A program made the position numbers and the translations under genes. The notes beneath the pieces were generated by a model that was not told the DNA's origin, did not search any database, and was given only the letters and a program-made list of their open reading frames with translations. Shown here piece by piece: positions 1 through 8,252 of a stretch of DNA of 64,000 bases (position 1 is the stretch's first letter; every line of letters starts with the position of its first letter). This stretch comes from Streptomyces sp. TSRI0107 (lineage in GTDB: Bacteria; Actinomycetota; Actinomycetes; Streptomycetales; Streptomycetaceae), in the NCBI RefSeq assembly GCF_001905845.1, contig NZ_LIVZ01000007.1, forward strand, positions 550,189 through 614,188, written 5' to 3'.

Positions 1-633
1 GCCGAGGTGTACGCGGTGTGGGGCGGTTACGCCTACGGCCGCGGGCTCGACGGGCGGGCGGCACGCGGCGACATGGAGACGGCGTTCAGGCGGATCGCGG
101 TCGCCGCGAAGAACGTGGACACGCGCGAGCACGACCTCGTCGACGCGGACGACTACTTCCAGTACCACGGCGGCATGGTCGCCATGGTCCGCCACCTCAC
201 CGGCGCCAACCCCGAGGCGTACGTGGGCGACTCGGCGACGCCCGACCAGGTGAAGACCCGCACCCTGGGCGAGGAGACCCACCGCGTCTTCCGCGCCCGC
301 GTGGTCAACCCGCGCTGGATGGCGGCGATGCGGCGCCACGGCTACAAGGGCGCCTTCGAGATGGCGGCGACCGTCGACTACCTGTTCGGCTACGACGCCA
401 CCGCCGGCGTCGTCGACGACTGGATGTACGAGAAGCTCAGCGCCGAGTACGTCTTCGACCCGGAGAACCGGGACTTCATGAAGAAGTCCAACCCGTGGGC
501 GCTGAGGGGCATCACCGAGCGGCTGCTGGAGGCGGCGGACCGGGGGCTGTGGGCCGAGCCGGACGCGGACACGCTGGAGCGGCTGCGTGCCACCTACCTG
601 GAGCTGGAAGGCGACTTGGAGGACGACCAGTGA
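1..633 (+). CDS. cobN: Cobaltochelatase subunit CobN, 3' end only (partial)
   Basis: The reading frame is open at base 1, so only about 210 C-terminal residues of a protein that normally exceeds 1,100 are present. CobN is the large, tetrapyrrole-binding subunit of the ATP-dependent cobaltochelatase, which inserts Co2+ into hydrogenobyrinic acid a,c-diamide in aerobic-type cobalamin synthesis. The visible part carries the conserved family tail, with VWGGYAYGRG at the start and RRHGYKGAFEMAATVDYLFG in the middle. The stop TGA overlaps the GTG start of the AAA/VWA subunit gene by four bases, so the two chelatase subunits are probably translationally coupled. An internal GTG at base 7 is not the real start, because homology continues through the window edge. 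Confidence 0.93.
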   Translation, partial: AEVYAVWGGYAYGRGLDGRAARGDMETAFRRIAVAAKNVDTREHDLVDADDYFQYHGGMVAMVRHLTGANPEAYVGDSATPDQVKTRTLGEETHRVFRARVVNPRWMAAMRRHGYKGAFEMAATVDYLFGYDATAGVVDDWMYEKLSAEYVFDPENRDFMKKSNPWALRGITERLLEAADRGLWAEPDADTLERLRATYLELEGDLEDDQ

Positions 634-2624
634 GCACCCCGTTCCCTTTCACGGCCGTCGTCGGCCAGGACGATCTGCGGCTCGCGCTGCTGCTGAACGC
701 GGTCTCCCCGGCGGTCGGCGGTGTGCTGGTGCGCGGCGAGAAGGGGACCGCGAAGAGCACCGCGGTCCGTGCGCTCTCCGCGCTGCTGCCGGAGGTCGAC
801 GTCGTCCCCGGGTGCCGGTTCTCCTGTGACCCGGCCGCCCCGGACGCCGGCTGCCCGGACGGGCCGCACGAGCCGGGCGCGGGGGCCCTGCGGCCCGCGC
901 GCATGGTGGAGCTGCCCGTCGGTGCGTCCGAGGACCGGCTGGTCGGCTCGCTGGACATCGAGCGGGCGCTCGCGGAGGGCGTGAAGGCGTTCGAGCCGGG
1001 CCTGCTCGCCGACGCGCACCGCGGAATCCTGTACGTCGACGAGGTCAACCTCCTCCACGACCACCTGGTCGACCTGCTCCTCGACGCCGCCGCGATGGGC
1101 GCCTCGTACGTCGAGCGGGAGGGCGTCTCCGTGCGGCACGCGGCCCGCTTCCTGCTCGTCGGGACCATGAACCCCGAGGAGGGCGAGCTGCGCCCGCAGC
1201 TGCTCGACCGGTTCGGGCTGACCGTGGAGGTCGCGGCCTCGCGGGAGCCGGAGCAGCGGGTGGAGGTCGTACGCCGGCGGCTCGCCCACGACGACGACCC
1301 CGCCGGGTTCGCGGCCCGCTGGGCCGAGGAGGAGGCCGCCGTACGGCAGCGGATCGTGGCGGCGCGGGAGCTGCTGCCGTCCGTACGGCTCGGGGACGGC
1401 GCGCTGCGGCAGATCGCGGCGACCTGTGCCGCCTTCGAGGTGGACGGGATGCGCGCCGACATCGTGATGGCGCGCACCGCGACCGCGCTGGCCGCGTGGG
1501 CGGGCCGGACCGACGTGCTCGCCGAGGACGTACGGCAGGCGGCGCTGCTGGCACTGCCGCACCGGCGGCGCCGTAACCCGTTCGACGCCCCCGGGCTCGA
1601 CGAGGACAAGCTGGACCAGACCCTGGAGGAGTTCTCCGGGGAGAACGACGACCCGGACCCGGATTCGGACCCCGACGGTCCTGGCGGCGGGGGCGGCGGG
1701 CAGCCCTCCCCGGACGCGGGCCCGCAGGGCGGTGACACCGCCGCGCGTCCCGAGGCCGGCGAGGGCGGCGAGCCGCAGGCGTCCGGCGCCGGTGAGCAGT
1801 CGCCCGTACGGGCGGCCGAGCCGTTCCGTACGAAGGTGCTGAGCGTGCCGGGGATCGGTGAGGGTGCCGCCGGGCGGCGCTCGCGGGCGCGGACCGAGCA
1901 CGGCCGGACGACCGGCGCCCGGCGGCCGCGGGGCACGCTGACCAAGCTGCACCTGGCGGCGACCGTGCAGGCGGCGGCGCCGCATCAGCGGGCGCGGGGG
2001 CGGTCGGGGCCCGGGCTGGTGGTCCGCCGGGACGATCTGCGGCAGGCGACCCGTGAGGGCCGCGAGGGAAACCTCGTGCTGTTCGTCGTCGACGCCTCCG
2101 GCTCCATGGCCGCCCGGCAGCGGATGACCGCGGTGAAGGGTGCCGTGCTGTCGCTGCTGCTCGACGCCTATCAGCGGCGGGACAAGGTGGGGCTGGTGAC
2201 CTTCCGCGGATCGGCGGCCGATGTGGCGCTGCCGCCGACCTCGTCCGTCGACGCCGCCGCCGCGCGGCTGGAGTCGCTGCCGACCGGTGGCCGTACGCCG
2301 CTGGCGGCGGGGCTGCTGAAGGCGCACGACGTGCTGCGGGTGGAGCGGCTGCGGGACGCGGCGCGGCGTCCGCTGGTCGTGGTGGTGACGGACGGGCGGG
2401 CGACGGGCGGTCCGGAGCCGGTGGCGCTGGCCGCGCGGGCGGCCGGGCTGTTCGCGGCGGACGGGGTCGCGTCGGTGGTCGTGGACTGCGAGTCGGGGCC
2501 GGTGCGGCTGGGGCTCGCGGGGAAGCTCGCGGGTGAGCTGGGCGGTACCGCGGTGACGCTGGACGAGCTGCGGGCCGACAGCATCGCCGGGCTGGTGAAG
2601 GACGTACAGAGGAGGGCCGCGTAA
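630..2624 (+). CDS. Fused ChlI-ChlD type chelatase subunit (AAA + VWA), cobaltochelatase partner
   Basis: A 664-residue motor and scaffold subunit that should power metal insertion by CobN. The N-terminal AAA+ domain (about residues 5-330) has Walker A GEKGTAKST near residue 40, Walker B ILYVDEVNLL, and MNPEEGELRPQLLDRFG. An acidic Pro/Gly linker follows (about 335-395). The C-terminal von Willebrand A domain has the MIDAS motif DASGSM near residue 488. Proteobacterial cobaltochelatases use separate CobS and CobT; here one BchI/BchD-like fusion appears to do both jobs. The start GTG at 630 is chosen because homology begins there (VSTPFPFTAVVGQDDLR) and it gives a GTGA overlap with cobN; the frame is open further upstream but that stretch is a shadow of cobN. 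Confidence 0.92.
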   Translation: MSTPFPFTAVVGQDDLRLALLLNAVSPAVGGVLVRGEKGTAKSTAVRALSALLPEVDVVPGCRFSCDPAAPDAGCPDGPHEPGAGALRPARMVELPVGASEDRLVGSLDIERALAEGVKAFEPGLLADAHRGILYVDEVNLLHDHLVDLLLDAAAMGASYVEREGVSVRHAARFLLVGTMNPEEGELRPQLLDRFGLTVEVAASREPEQRVEVVRRRLAHDDDPAGFAARWAEEEAAVRQRIVAARELLPSVRLGDGALRQIAATCAAFEVDGMRADIVMARTATALAAWAGRTDVLAEDVRQAALLALPHRRRRNPFDAPGLDEDKLDQTLEEFSGENDDPDPDSDPDGPGGGGGGQPSPDAGPQGGDTAARPEAGEGGEPQASGAGEQSPVRAAEPFRTKVLSVPGIGEGAAGRRSRARTEHGRTTGARRPRGTLTKLHLAATVQAAAPHQRARGRSGPGLVVRRDDLRQATREGREGNLVLFVVDASGSMAARQRMTAVKGAVLSLLLDAYQRRDKVGLVTFRGSAADVALPPTSSVDAAAARLESLPTGGRTPLAAGLLKAHDVLRVERLRDAARRPLVVVVTDGRATGGPEPVALAARAAGLFAADGVASVVVDCESGPVRLGLAGKLAGELGGTAVTLDELRADSIAGLVKDVQRRAA

Positions 2625-3223
2625 TGCCGCAGGGACAGCCGAGCGTCATCCCGGACGACGGGCTGACGACGCGTCAGCGCAGGAACCGTCCGCTGGTCGT
2701 GGTGCACACGGGGATCGGCAAGGGCAAGTCGACGGCCGCGTTCGGGCTGGCGCTGCGCGCCTGGAACCAGGGGTGGCCGATCGGGGTGTTCCAGTTCGTC
2801 AAGTCGGCGAAGTGGAAGGTCGGCGAGGAGAACGCGCTGCGGGTGCTGGGCGCCTCCGGCGAGGGCGGCACCGTCGACTGGCACAAGATGGGCGAGGGCT
2901 GGTCGTGGGTCCAGCGGGACGCCCAGATGGACAACGAGGAGAAGGCCCGCGAGGGCTGGGAGCAGGTCAAGCGGGACCTGGCGAACGAGACGTACCGGCT
3001 GTACGTGCTCGACGAGTTCGCGTACCCCATGCACTGGGGGTGGGTGGACACCGACGAGGTGGTGGCGGTGCTCCGTGACCGTCCCGGCACCCAGCACGTG
3101 GTGATCACCGGGCGGAACGCGCCGGGGAAGCTCGTCGACTTCGCCGACCTGGTGACCGACATGTCCAAGGTCAAGCACCCGATGGACGCCGGTCAGAAGG
3201 GCCAGAAGGGCATCGAGTGGTGA
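2624..3223 (+). CDS. cobO: Cob(I)yrinic acid a,c-diamide adenosyltransferase
   Basis: A 199-residue ATP:corrinoid adenosyltransferase of the CobO/BtuR/CobA type, which puts the 5'-deoxyadenosyl ligand on reduced cobalt corrinoid. The P-loop variant GIGKGKSTAAFG lies near residues 31-42. FQFVKSAKWKVGEENAL and VLDEFAYPMHWGWV (the acidic Mg/ATP region) follow, and the C-terminus has VVITGRNAPGKLVDFADLV. Length is normal for the family. The ATG overlaps the preceding stop as TAATG, and the stop overlaps the GTG of cobB, so the gene is embedded in one transcript with the chelatase genes. Confidence 0.95.
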   Translation: MPQGQPSVIPDDGLTTRQRRNRPLVVVHTGIGKGKSTAAFGLALRAWNQGWPIGVFQFVKSAKWKVGEENALRVLGASGEGGTVDWHKMGEGWSWVQRDAQMDNEEKAREGWEQVKRDLANETYRLYVLDEFAYPMHWGWVDTDEVVAVLRDRPGTQHVVITGRNAPGKLVDFADLVTDMSKVKHPMDAGQKGQKGIEW

Positions 3224-4566
3224 CGTCCGTTCCCCGGCTGGTCGTCGCCGCCCCCGCGTCGGGGAGCGGCAAGACCACCGTCGCCACGGGGCTGATGGCC
3301 GCGTTCGCCGCGCGGGGGCTCGCCGTGTCCCCGCACAAGGTCGGGCCGGACTACATCGACCCGGGCTACCACGCGCTCGCGACCGGGCGCGCGGGGCGCA
3401 ACCTCGACGCGTACCTGTGCGGTCCGGAGCTGATCGGTCCGCTGTTCGCGCACGGCGCGTCCGGCTGTGACATCGCCGTGGTCGAGGGCGTGATGGGGCT
3501 GTACGACGGGGCCGCCGGGGAGGGTGAGCTGGCGTCCACCGCGCAGGTGGCGAAGCTGCTGCGGGCGCCGGTGGTGCTCGTGGTGGACGCCTCCTCGCAG
3601 TCGCGGTCGGTGGCCGCGCTGGTGCACGGCTTCGCGTCCTGGGATCCGGAGGTGCGGATCGGGGGCGTGATCCTCAACAAGGTCGGTTCGGACCGGCACG
3701 AGGCGCTGCTGCGGGAGGCGCTGGACGCGTCCGGGGTGCCCGTGCTCGGGGTGCTGCGGCGGGTGAAGCAGGTGGACACGCCGTCGCGGCATCTGGGTCT
3801 GGTGCCGGTCGCCGAGCGGCGGGCGGCGGCGGTGGAGGCCGTGGCGGCGATGGCGGCGCAGGTCGAGGCGGGCTGCGATCTGGACGCGCTGGCGGGGCTG
3901 GCGCGGGGCGCGGGCGCGCTGTCGTGCGAGCCGTGGGAGCCGCCGGTGGTGCCCGTCGGCGAGCGGGCGGTGGTGGCCGTGGCCGGTGGTCCCGCGTTCA
4001 CGTTCTCCTACGCCGAGCACGCCGAGCTGCTGACGGCGGCCGGTGCCGAGGTGGTGCCGTTCGATCCGCTGCGGGACGAGCGGCTGCCCGAGGGCACGGC
4101 GGGGCTGGTGATCGGTGGCGGCTTCCCCGAGGTGTACGCCGGTGAGCTGTCCGCCAACGAGCCGCTGCGCGCGGCGGTCGGCGCACTGGTGCGCTCCGGG
4201 GCCCCCGTGGCCGCCGAGTGCGCGGGGCTGCTGTATCTGTGCCGGGAGCTGGACGGGCAGCCGATGTGCGGGGTGCTGGACGCCTCGGCGCGGATGAGCG
4301 AGCGGCTGACGCTGGGCTACCGGGACGCGGTGGCCGTGGGCGACAGTGTGCTGGCGGCGGCCGGGACGCGGATGCGGGGGCACGAGTTCCACCGCACGGT
4401 CGTCGAGCCGGGCGCTGGGGCCGCCCCGGCGTGGGGGGTACGGGCGCCCGAGCGGCGCGTCGAAGGTTTCGTACAGCGTGGTGTGCACGCGAGTTATCTG
4501 CACACGCACTGGGCGTCCGAGCCCGGTGTCGCCCGTCGGTTCGTGGAGAGGTGCCGGACGTCATGA
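3217..4566 (+). CDS. cobB: Hydrogenobyrinic acid a,c-diamide synthase (glutamine-hydrolysing)
   Basis: A 448-449 residue CobB/CbiA enzyme that amidates the a and c carboxylates of (hydrogeno)cobyrinic acid using glutamine and ATP. The N-terminal dethiobiotin-synthetase-like ATPase shows PASGSGKTTVATGLM at about residue 11 and HKVGPDYIDPGYH. The C-terminal class I-like amidotransferase has the nucleophile Cys in AAECAGLLYLCREL near residue 333 and a late conserved His in HASYLHTHW. Two adjacent GTG codons (3217 and 3220) are possible starts. The second forms a GTGA overlap with cobO and may be the true one, changing the product by one residue. The 3' end overlaps cobI (ATGA). Confidence 0.93.
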   Translation: MVTSVPRLVVAAPASGSGKTTVATGLMAAFAARGLAVSPHKVGPDYIDPGYHALATGRAGRNLDAYLCGPELIGPLFAHGASGCDIAVVEGVMGLYDGAAGEGELASTAQVAKLLRAPVVLVVDASSQSRSVAALVHGFASWDPEVRIGGVILNKVGSDRHEALLREALDASGVPVLGVLRRVKQVDTPSRHLGLVPVAERRAAAVEAVAAMAAQVEAGCDLDALAGLARGAGALSCEPWEPPVVPVGERAVVAVAGGPAFTFSYAEHAELLTAAGAEVVPFDPLRDERLPEGTAGLVIGGGFPEVYAGELSANEPLRAAVGALVRSGAPVAAECAGLLYLCRELDGQPMCGVLDASARMSERLTLGYRDAVAVGDSVLAAAGTRMRGHEFHRTVVEPGAGAAPAWGVRAPERRVEGFVQRGVHASYLHTHWASEPGVARRFVERCRTS

Positions 4567-5312
4567 GCAGCAGGCTGATCGGGGTCGGGGTGGGTCCGGG
4601 TGACCCGGAACTGGTGACCGTGAAGGGCGTGAACGCGCTGCGGGCCGCCGATGTCGTCGTGGTGCCGGTGATGGCTGCGCCTGATGGGACGGATGGCGGT
4701 GAGCGGGGGCGGGCCGAGGCGACCGTGCTGCACTACGTGCCCGAGGAGAAGGTCGTCCGGGTGGTGTTCGCGCTGAACGAGCGGACGGACCGGGCGCGTC
4801 GGGAGGCCACCTGGGACGCGGCCGGGGAGCGGGTCGCCGGGCTGCTGCGGGCGCATGGCGCGGTGGCGTTCGCGACCATCGGGGACCCGAACGTGTACTC
4901 GACGTTCACGTATCTCGCGCAGACCGTCGCCGAGCTGGTGCCGGGCACGGTCGTGGAGACCGTGCCGGGGATCACCGCGATGCAGGATCTGGCGGCGCGT
5001 TCGGGTGCCGTGCTGACGGAGGGCACGGAGCCGCTGACGCTGGTGCCGGTGACGGCGGGCGCGGCCGTGCTGAAGGACGCGCTGAACGGGCCGGGGACGG
5101 TCGTGGCGTACAAGTTCGGGCGGCAGGCCGCCGAGGTCGCGGAGGCGCTGCGGGACAGCGGGCGGATCGACGGGGCCGTGTGGGGGTCGGCGCTGGGGCT
5201 GCCGGAGGAGTCGATCCGGCCGGCCGCCGAGCTGGACGGGGCGGCGCTGCCGTATCTGTCGACGCTGATCGCGCCCGCGCGGCGGGACGGCGGGCGGGGC
5301 GGCAAGCTGTGA
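4563..5312 (+). CDS. cobI: Precorrin-2 C20-methyltransferase
   Basis: A 249-residue SAM-dependent tetrapyrrole methylase (class III methyltransferase fold) that adds the C20 methyl group to precorrin-2. Family landmarks are the N-terminal GVGVGPGDPELVTVKGVNAL, FATIGDPNVYSTFTYLA near the middle, and VETVPGITAMQDLAAR. The ATG at 4563 overlaps the cobB stop (ATGA); the frame continues upstream inside cobB only as a shadow. It ends 17 bases before the convergent ZIP transporter gene, which interrupts the cob operon. Confidence 0.92.
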   Translation: MSSRLIGVGVGPGDPELVTVKGVNALRAADVVVVPVMAAPDGTDGGERGRAEATVLHYVPEEKVVRVVFALNERTDRARREATWDAAGERVAGLLRAHGAVAFATIGDPNVYSTFTYLAQTVAELVPGTVVETVPGITAMQDLAARSGAVLTEGTEPLTLVPVTAGAAVLKDALNGPGTVVAYKFGRQAAEVAEALRDSGRIDGAVWGSALGLPEESIRPAAELDGAALPYLSTLIAPARRDGGRGGKL

Positions 5313-5329
5313 CCTGCCCCGAGGCTCGG

Positions 5330-6097
5330 TCACTCGGCGATGCCGACCACCAGCCAGATGAAGCCCGCGCCCGCGACCGTGCACAGCAGGGTCGAGCGGG
5401 CCGGGTGTTCGTGGTGGGCCTCGGGCAGGATCTCGGCGGCCGCCAGGTAGAGCAGCGCGCCGCCGAAGAAGGCGAGGTAGCCGCCGAGCACCGGTTCGGG
5501 GACGGTGAACAGCAGCGTGGACGCCGCGCCGACGACGGGGGCGACCGCGTCGGCGACGAGCATGGCGATCGCGCGGCGGCGGGCGTTGCCGTAGACGGTC
5601 GTGAGGGTGAAGGTGTTGAAGCCGTCCGCGAAGTCGTGGGCGATGACGGCCAGCGCGACGGCGAGGCCCATGCCGTGGCCGACCTGGAAGGCGGCGCCGA
5701 TGGCGATGCCGTCCATGGCGCTGTGGCCGACCATCGCGGCGGCCGCGGTGAGGCCCACTTCGGGGGTCCGGCCGTCGCGCTCCGCTCCCCCGTGCGCGGC
5801 CATGGGGGTCCCCCCTGCTCGAGCGGAGTCGAGAGCTCGGGGGAGGGCCGCCAGCAGACGTTCCACCAGATGGGCCACGAGGAAACCGGCCACGAACAGC
5901 AGCAGGGCCGCCGGTACGCCGTGCACCTCGGTGCTCGCGGCCTCCAGCGCCTCCGGCAGCAGGTCGAGGCCGACGACGCCCAGCATCAGGCCGCCGGCCA
6001 GGCCCAGCACCAGATGGCGGCGGTCCGTCACGCGCTGCGCCGTCCAGCCGCCGGCCAGCGTCATCAGGAACGCGCCGAGCGCGACGAAGACCGCCAT
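5330..6097 (-). CDS. ZIP family divalent metal transporter
   Basis: A 255-residue membrane protein of the ZIP (ZRT/IRT-like) family, with about eight hydrophobic segments. The metal-site helix reads HSAMDGIAIGAAFQVGHGMG, and a second metal-binding helix reads VIAHDFADGFNTFT. It probably imports Zn2+ or another divalent cation. Its place between cobI and cobM suggests cobalt or zinc supply for corrin synthesis, but nothing in the sequence fixes the metal. The cytoplasmic loop near residues 85-100 (PRALDSARAGGTPM) is encoded by a 45-bp mini-element read in frame. It is divergent from cobM, with about 100 bp between the starts. Confidence 0.85.
   Translation of the reverse strand: MAVFVALGAFLMTLAGGWTAQRVTDRRHLVLGLAGGLMLGVVGLDLLPEALEAASTEVHGVPAALLLFVAGFLVAHLVERLLAALPRALDSARAGGTPMAAHGGAERDGRTPEVGLTAAAAMVGHSAMDGIAIGAAFQVGHGMGLAVALAVIAHDFADGFNTFTLTTVYGNARRRAIAMLVADAVAPVVGAASTLLFTVPEPVLGGYLAFFGGALLYLAAAEILPEAHHEHPARSTLLCTVAGAGFIWLVVGIAE
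5802..5846. repeat. Short GC-rich mini-element inserted in frame in the ZIP gene
   Basis: About 45 bp with C/G-run ends and a core reading TCGAGCGGAGTCGAGAG. The pattern ATGGGGG...CC...TCGAGCG(A/G)AG(C/T)CGAGA...GGGGGAGG is shared with the copy at 59138-59180. The length is a multiple of three, so the ZIP reading frame stays open. From memory, similar short palindromic sequences are scattered through Streptomyces genomes; the family was not verified. Confidence 0.7.
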
Positions 6098-6198
6098 GTG
6101 CCCTTGCTATCCGATGCGCACCCGGTCGCGCACATCCGACGCCGCGCGCGTTGACCCGCGCCGCCCCCTGTGAACTTCCGTACGAGAGGAACCGATCC

Positions 6199-7017
6199 AT
6201 GGCCGACACCCCCGCCGGCAAGGTGACCTTCGTCGGTGCCGGCCCCGGCGCCGCCGACCTGCTGACCTTCCGTGCCGCGCGCGCGATCGCCGAGGCCGAC
6301 GTCGTGATCTGGGCCGCGAGCCTGGTCCAGGCGGAGGTCCTGGAGCACGCCCGGGAGGGCGCGCAAATCCTGGACTCGGCGACGATGTCGCTGGAGGACG
6401 TGGTCGCCGTCTACGAGCGGGCGCACGCCGAGGGGCTGAAGGTGGCCCGGATCCACTCCGGCGACCCGGCCCTGTGGGGCGGCACCCAGGAGCAGCTGGA
6501 CCGCTGTCACGCGATCGGCATCGCCACCGAGGTGGTGCCCGGTGTGTCGTCGTTCTCGGCGGTCGCGGCGCTCGCGCAGCGGGAGCTGACGATCCCCGAG
6601 GTCGCGCAGTCCGTGGTGCTCACCCGGCTGGGCGGCGGCAAGACGCCGATGCCGCCGGGTGAGGAGGTGCGCGAGTTCGCCAGGCACGGCACCACCATGG
6701 CCGTCTTCCTGTCGGCGGCGCGCAGTGGGCAGCTGGTGCGGGAGCTGCTGGAGGGCGGCTACCCGACGACCACGCCGGTCGTCGTCGCCCATCAGGCGAC
6801 CTGGCCCGAGGAGCTGGTCGTGAAGTGCACGATCGGCACGCTGGAGGAGACGGTCAAGGAGCACAAGCTGTGGAAGCACACGCTGTTCCTGGTCGGCCCG
6901 GCCCTCGACGCGCACGGCACCCGCTCGCACCTGTACCACCCGGGGCACTTCCACGGGTACCGCAAGGCCGACCCGGAGGCCCGCAGGGCGCTGCGCGCGC
7001 GGGGTGCCCAGACGTGA
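6199..7017 (+). CDS. cobM: Precorrin-4 C11-methyltransferase
   Basis: A 272-residue tetrapyrrole methylase that methylates C11 of precorrin-4. It shows the N-terminal glycine-rich loop VTFVGAGPGAADLLTFRAAR, ADVVIWAASLV, HSGDPALWGGTQEQLDRC, and EVVPGVSSFSAVAALAQRE. The ATG at 6199 is preceded by GAGAGGA eight bases upstream; the open frame extending to 6151 has no such support. It restarts the forward cob operon after the ZIP gene, and its stop overlaps the cobL GTG (GTGA). Confidence 0.93.
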   Translation: MADTPAGKVTFVGAGPGAADLLTFRAARAIAEADVVIWAASLVQAEVLEHAREGAQILDSATMSLEDVVAVYERAHAEGLKVARIHSGDPALWGGTQEQLDRCHAIGIATEVVPGVSSFSAVAALAQRELTIPEVAQSVVLTRLGGGKTPMPPGEEVREFARHGTTMAVFLSAARSGQLVRELLEGGYPTTTPVVVAHQATWPEELVVKCTIGTLEETVKEHKLWKHTLFLVGPALDAHGTRSHLYHPGHFHGYRKADPEARRALRARGAQT

Positions 7018-8252
7018 TCACGGTGGTCGGCACTGGCACCGGGGCGCCCGTGCCGCGGGACGTGCTGTCGGCGGCCGAGCTGGTCGTCGGCGGGCAGCGG
7101 CACCTGGACGCCGTACGGCTGCCGGAGGGCGCCGAGCGGATCGTGCTCGGCCCGCTGGCGCCCGCGCTGGACGCGATCGAGGAGTACGCGGGGAAGGACC
7201 GGTCCGTGGTCGTGCTGGCCTCGGGCGACCCCGGGTTCCTCGGGATCGTGCGGGTGCTGGCCGAGCGGTTCGGGCCGGAGCGGCTGGACGTGCGGGCCGG
7301 GGTGTCCTCGGTGGCCGCCGCGTTCGCGCGGGCCGGGCTGCCCTGGGACGACGCGGTGGTGGTGAGCGCGCACGGGCGTGATCCGCGGACCGCGGTGAAC
7401 GTGTGCCGGGCGCACCCCAAGGTGGCGGTGCTGACCGGGCCGGGCGCGGGACCGGCGGAGCTGGGTGCGGCGCTGCGGGACACCGGGCGGGTCCTGGTCG
7501 TGGCGTCGGCTCTCGGCGATCCGGAGCGGGAGCGCGTGGTGCGGGTGACGCCCGCGGAGGCGGCGGCCCGCGACTGGGGCACGGCGGTCAGCGTCGTGCT
7601 GTGCCTGGACCCGGAGCGGGCGCTGGGCGCGGTGCGCACGGTGGCCGGCCCGGCGCCGGGGCCCGCCGGCTGGGCCCTGGACGAGGCGGACTTCGCGCAC
7701 CGCGACTCGATGATCACCAAGTTCGAGGTGCGGGCGCTGGCCCTGGCCCGGCTGGGCCCCCGGCTCGGCGACCTGGTGTGGGACGTCGGCGCGGGCTCCG
7801 GCTCGGTGGCCGTGGAGTGCGCGCGGCTCGGCGCTGCGGCCGTCGCCGTGGAGAAGGCGGCGGACGGTGTGGAGCGGATCCGCGCCAACGCCGCCGCGCA
7901 CGGCGTGGACGTGCGGGTGGTGCACGGGGCGGCGCCGGACGCGCTGGCGGGCCTCGACGGCGACCCGGACGCGGTGTTCGTCGGCGGGGGCGGGCGGGAG
8001 CTGCCCGAGATCGTCACCGCCTGCGCGCGGCGCGCCCGGCGCACGGTGGTCGTCGCCATGGCCGCGCTCGACCGGGTGCCGGCCGCCCGCGAGGCCCTGA
8101 CGGACGCCGGGTTCACCTGCGACGGGGTGCTGTTGCAGTCGTCCCGGCTCGCGCCGCTGCCGGGGGACGTGACCCGGCTCGCGGCGACCAATCCCGTTTT
8201 CCTGCTGTGGGGCGTGCGGCCTCACGCCTGTACTGAAGGAGTTGCCCAGTGA
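7014..8252 (+). CDS. cobL: Precorrin-6Y C5,15-methyltransferase (decarboxylating), CbiE-CbiT fusion
   Basis: A 412-residue bifunctional enzyme. The N-terminal CbiE-like tetrapyrrole methylase (about residues 1-205; ITVVGTGTGAPVPRD, LASGDPGFLGIVRVL) methylates C5. The C-terminal CbiT-like class I methyltransferase (about 225-412; Rossmann motif DVGAGSGSVAVECARLG) methylates C15 and decarboxylates the C12 side chain. The start GTG at 7014 forms a GTGA overlap with cobM and is where homology begins. The stop overlaps the next GTG. The length matches fused CobL proteins. Confidence 0.93.
   Translation: MITVVGTGTGAPVPRDVLSAAELVVGGQRHLDAVRLPEGAERIVLGPLAPALDAIEEYAGKDRSVVVLASGDPGFLGIVRVLAERFGPERLDVRAGVSSVAAAFARAGLPWDDAVVVSAHGRDPRTAVNVCRAHPKVAVLTGPGAGPAELGAALRDTGRVLVVASALGDPERERVVRVTPAEAAARDWGTAVSVVLCLDPERALGAVRTVAGPAPGPAGWALDEADFAHRDSMITKFEVRALALARLGPRLGDLVWDVGAGSGSVAVECARLGAAAVAVEKAADGVERIRANAAAHGVDVRVVHGAAPDALAGLDGDPDAVFVGGGGRELPEIVTACARRARRTVVVAMAALDRVPAAREALTDAGFTCDGVLLQSSRLAPLPGDVTRLAATNPVFLLWGVRPHACTEGVAQ

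Noticed and set aside
512..1945. Long reverse-strand open frame (477 codons) opposite the chelatase gene
   Set aside because: The protein is Ser/Arg/Pro-rich with no domain. It is the usual antisense shadow of a GC-rich coding gene.
1045..2649. 534-codon reverse frame rich in Arg, Pro and Ala
   Set aside because: A pure composition artefact opposite the chelatase gene, with no start signal.
6098..6198. Possible cobalamin riboswitch between the ZIP and cobM genes
   Set aside because: The space is only 101 bases and no B12-box-like conserved sequence could be seen; a full-length cobalamin riboswitch would not fit.
6792..8225. 477-codon reverse frame opposite cobL
   Set aside because: The forward frame has clear CbiE/CbiT motifs; the reverse translation is low-complexity.
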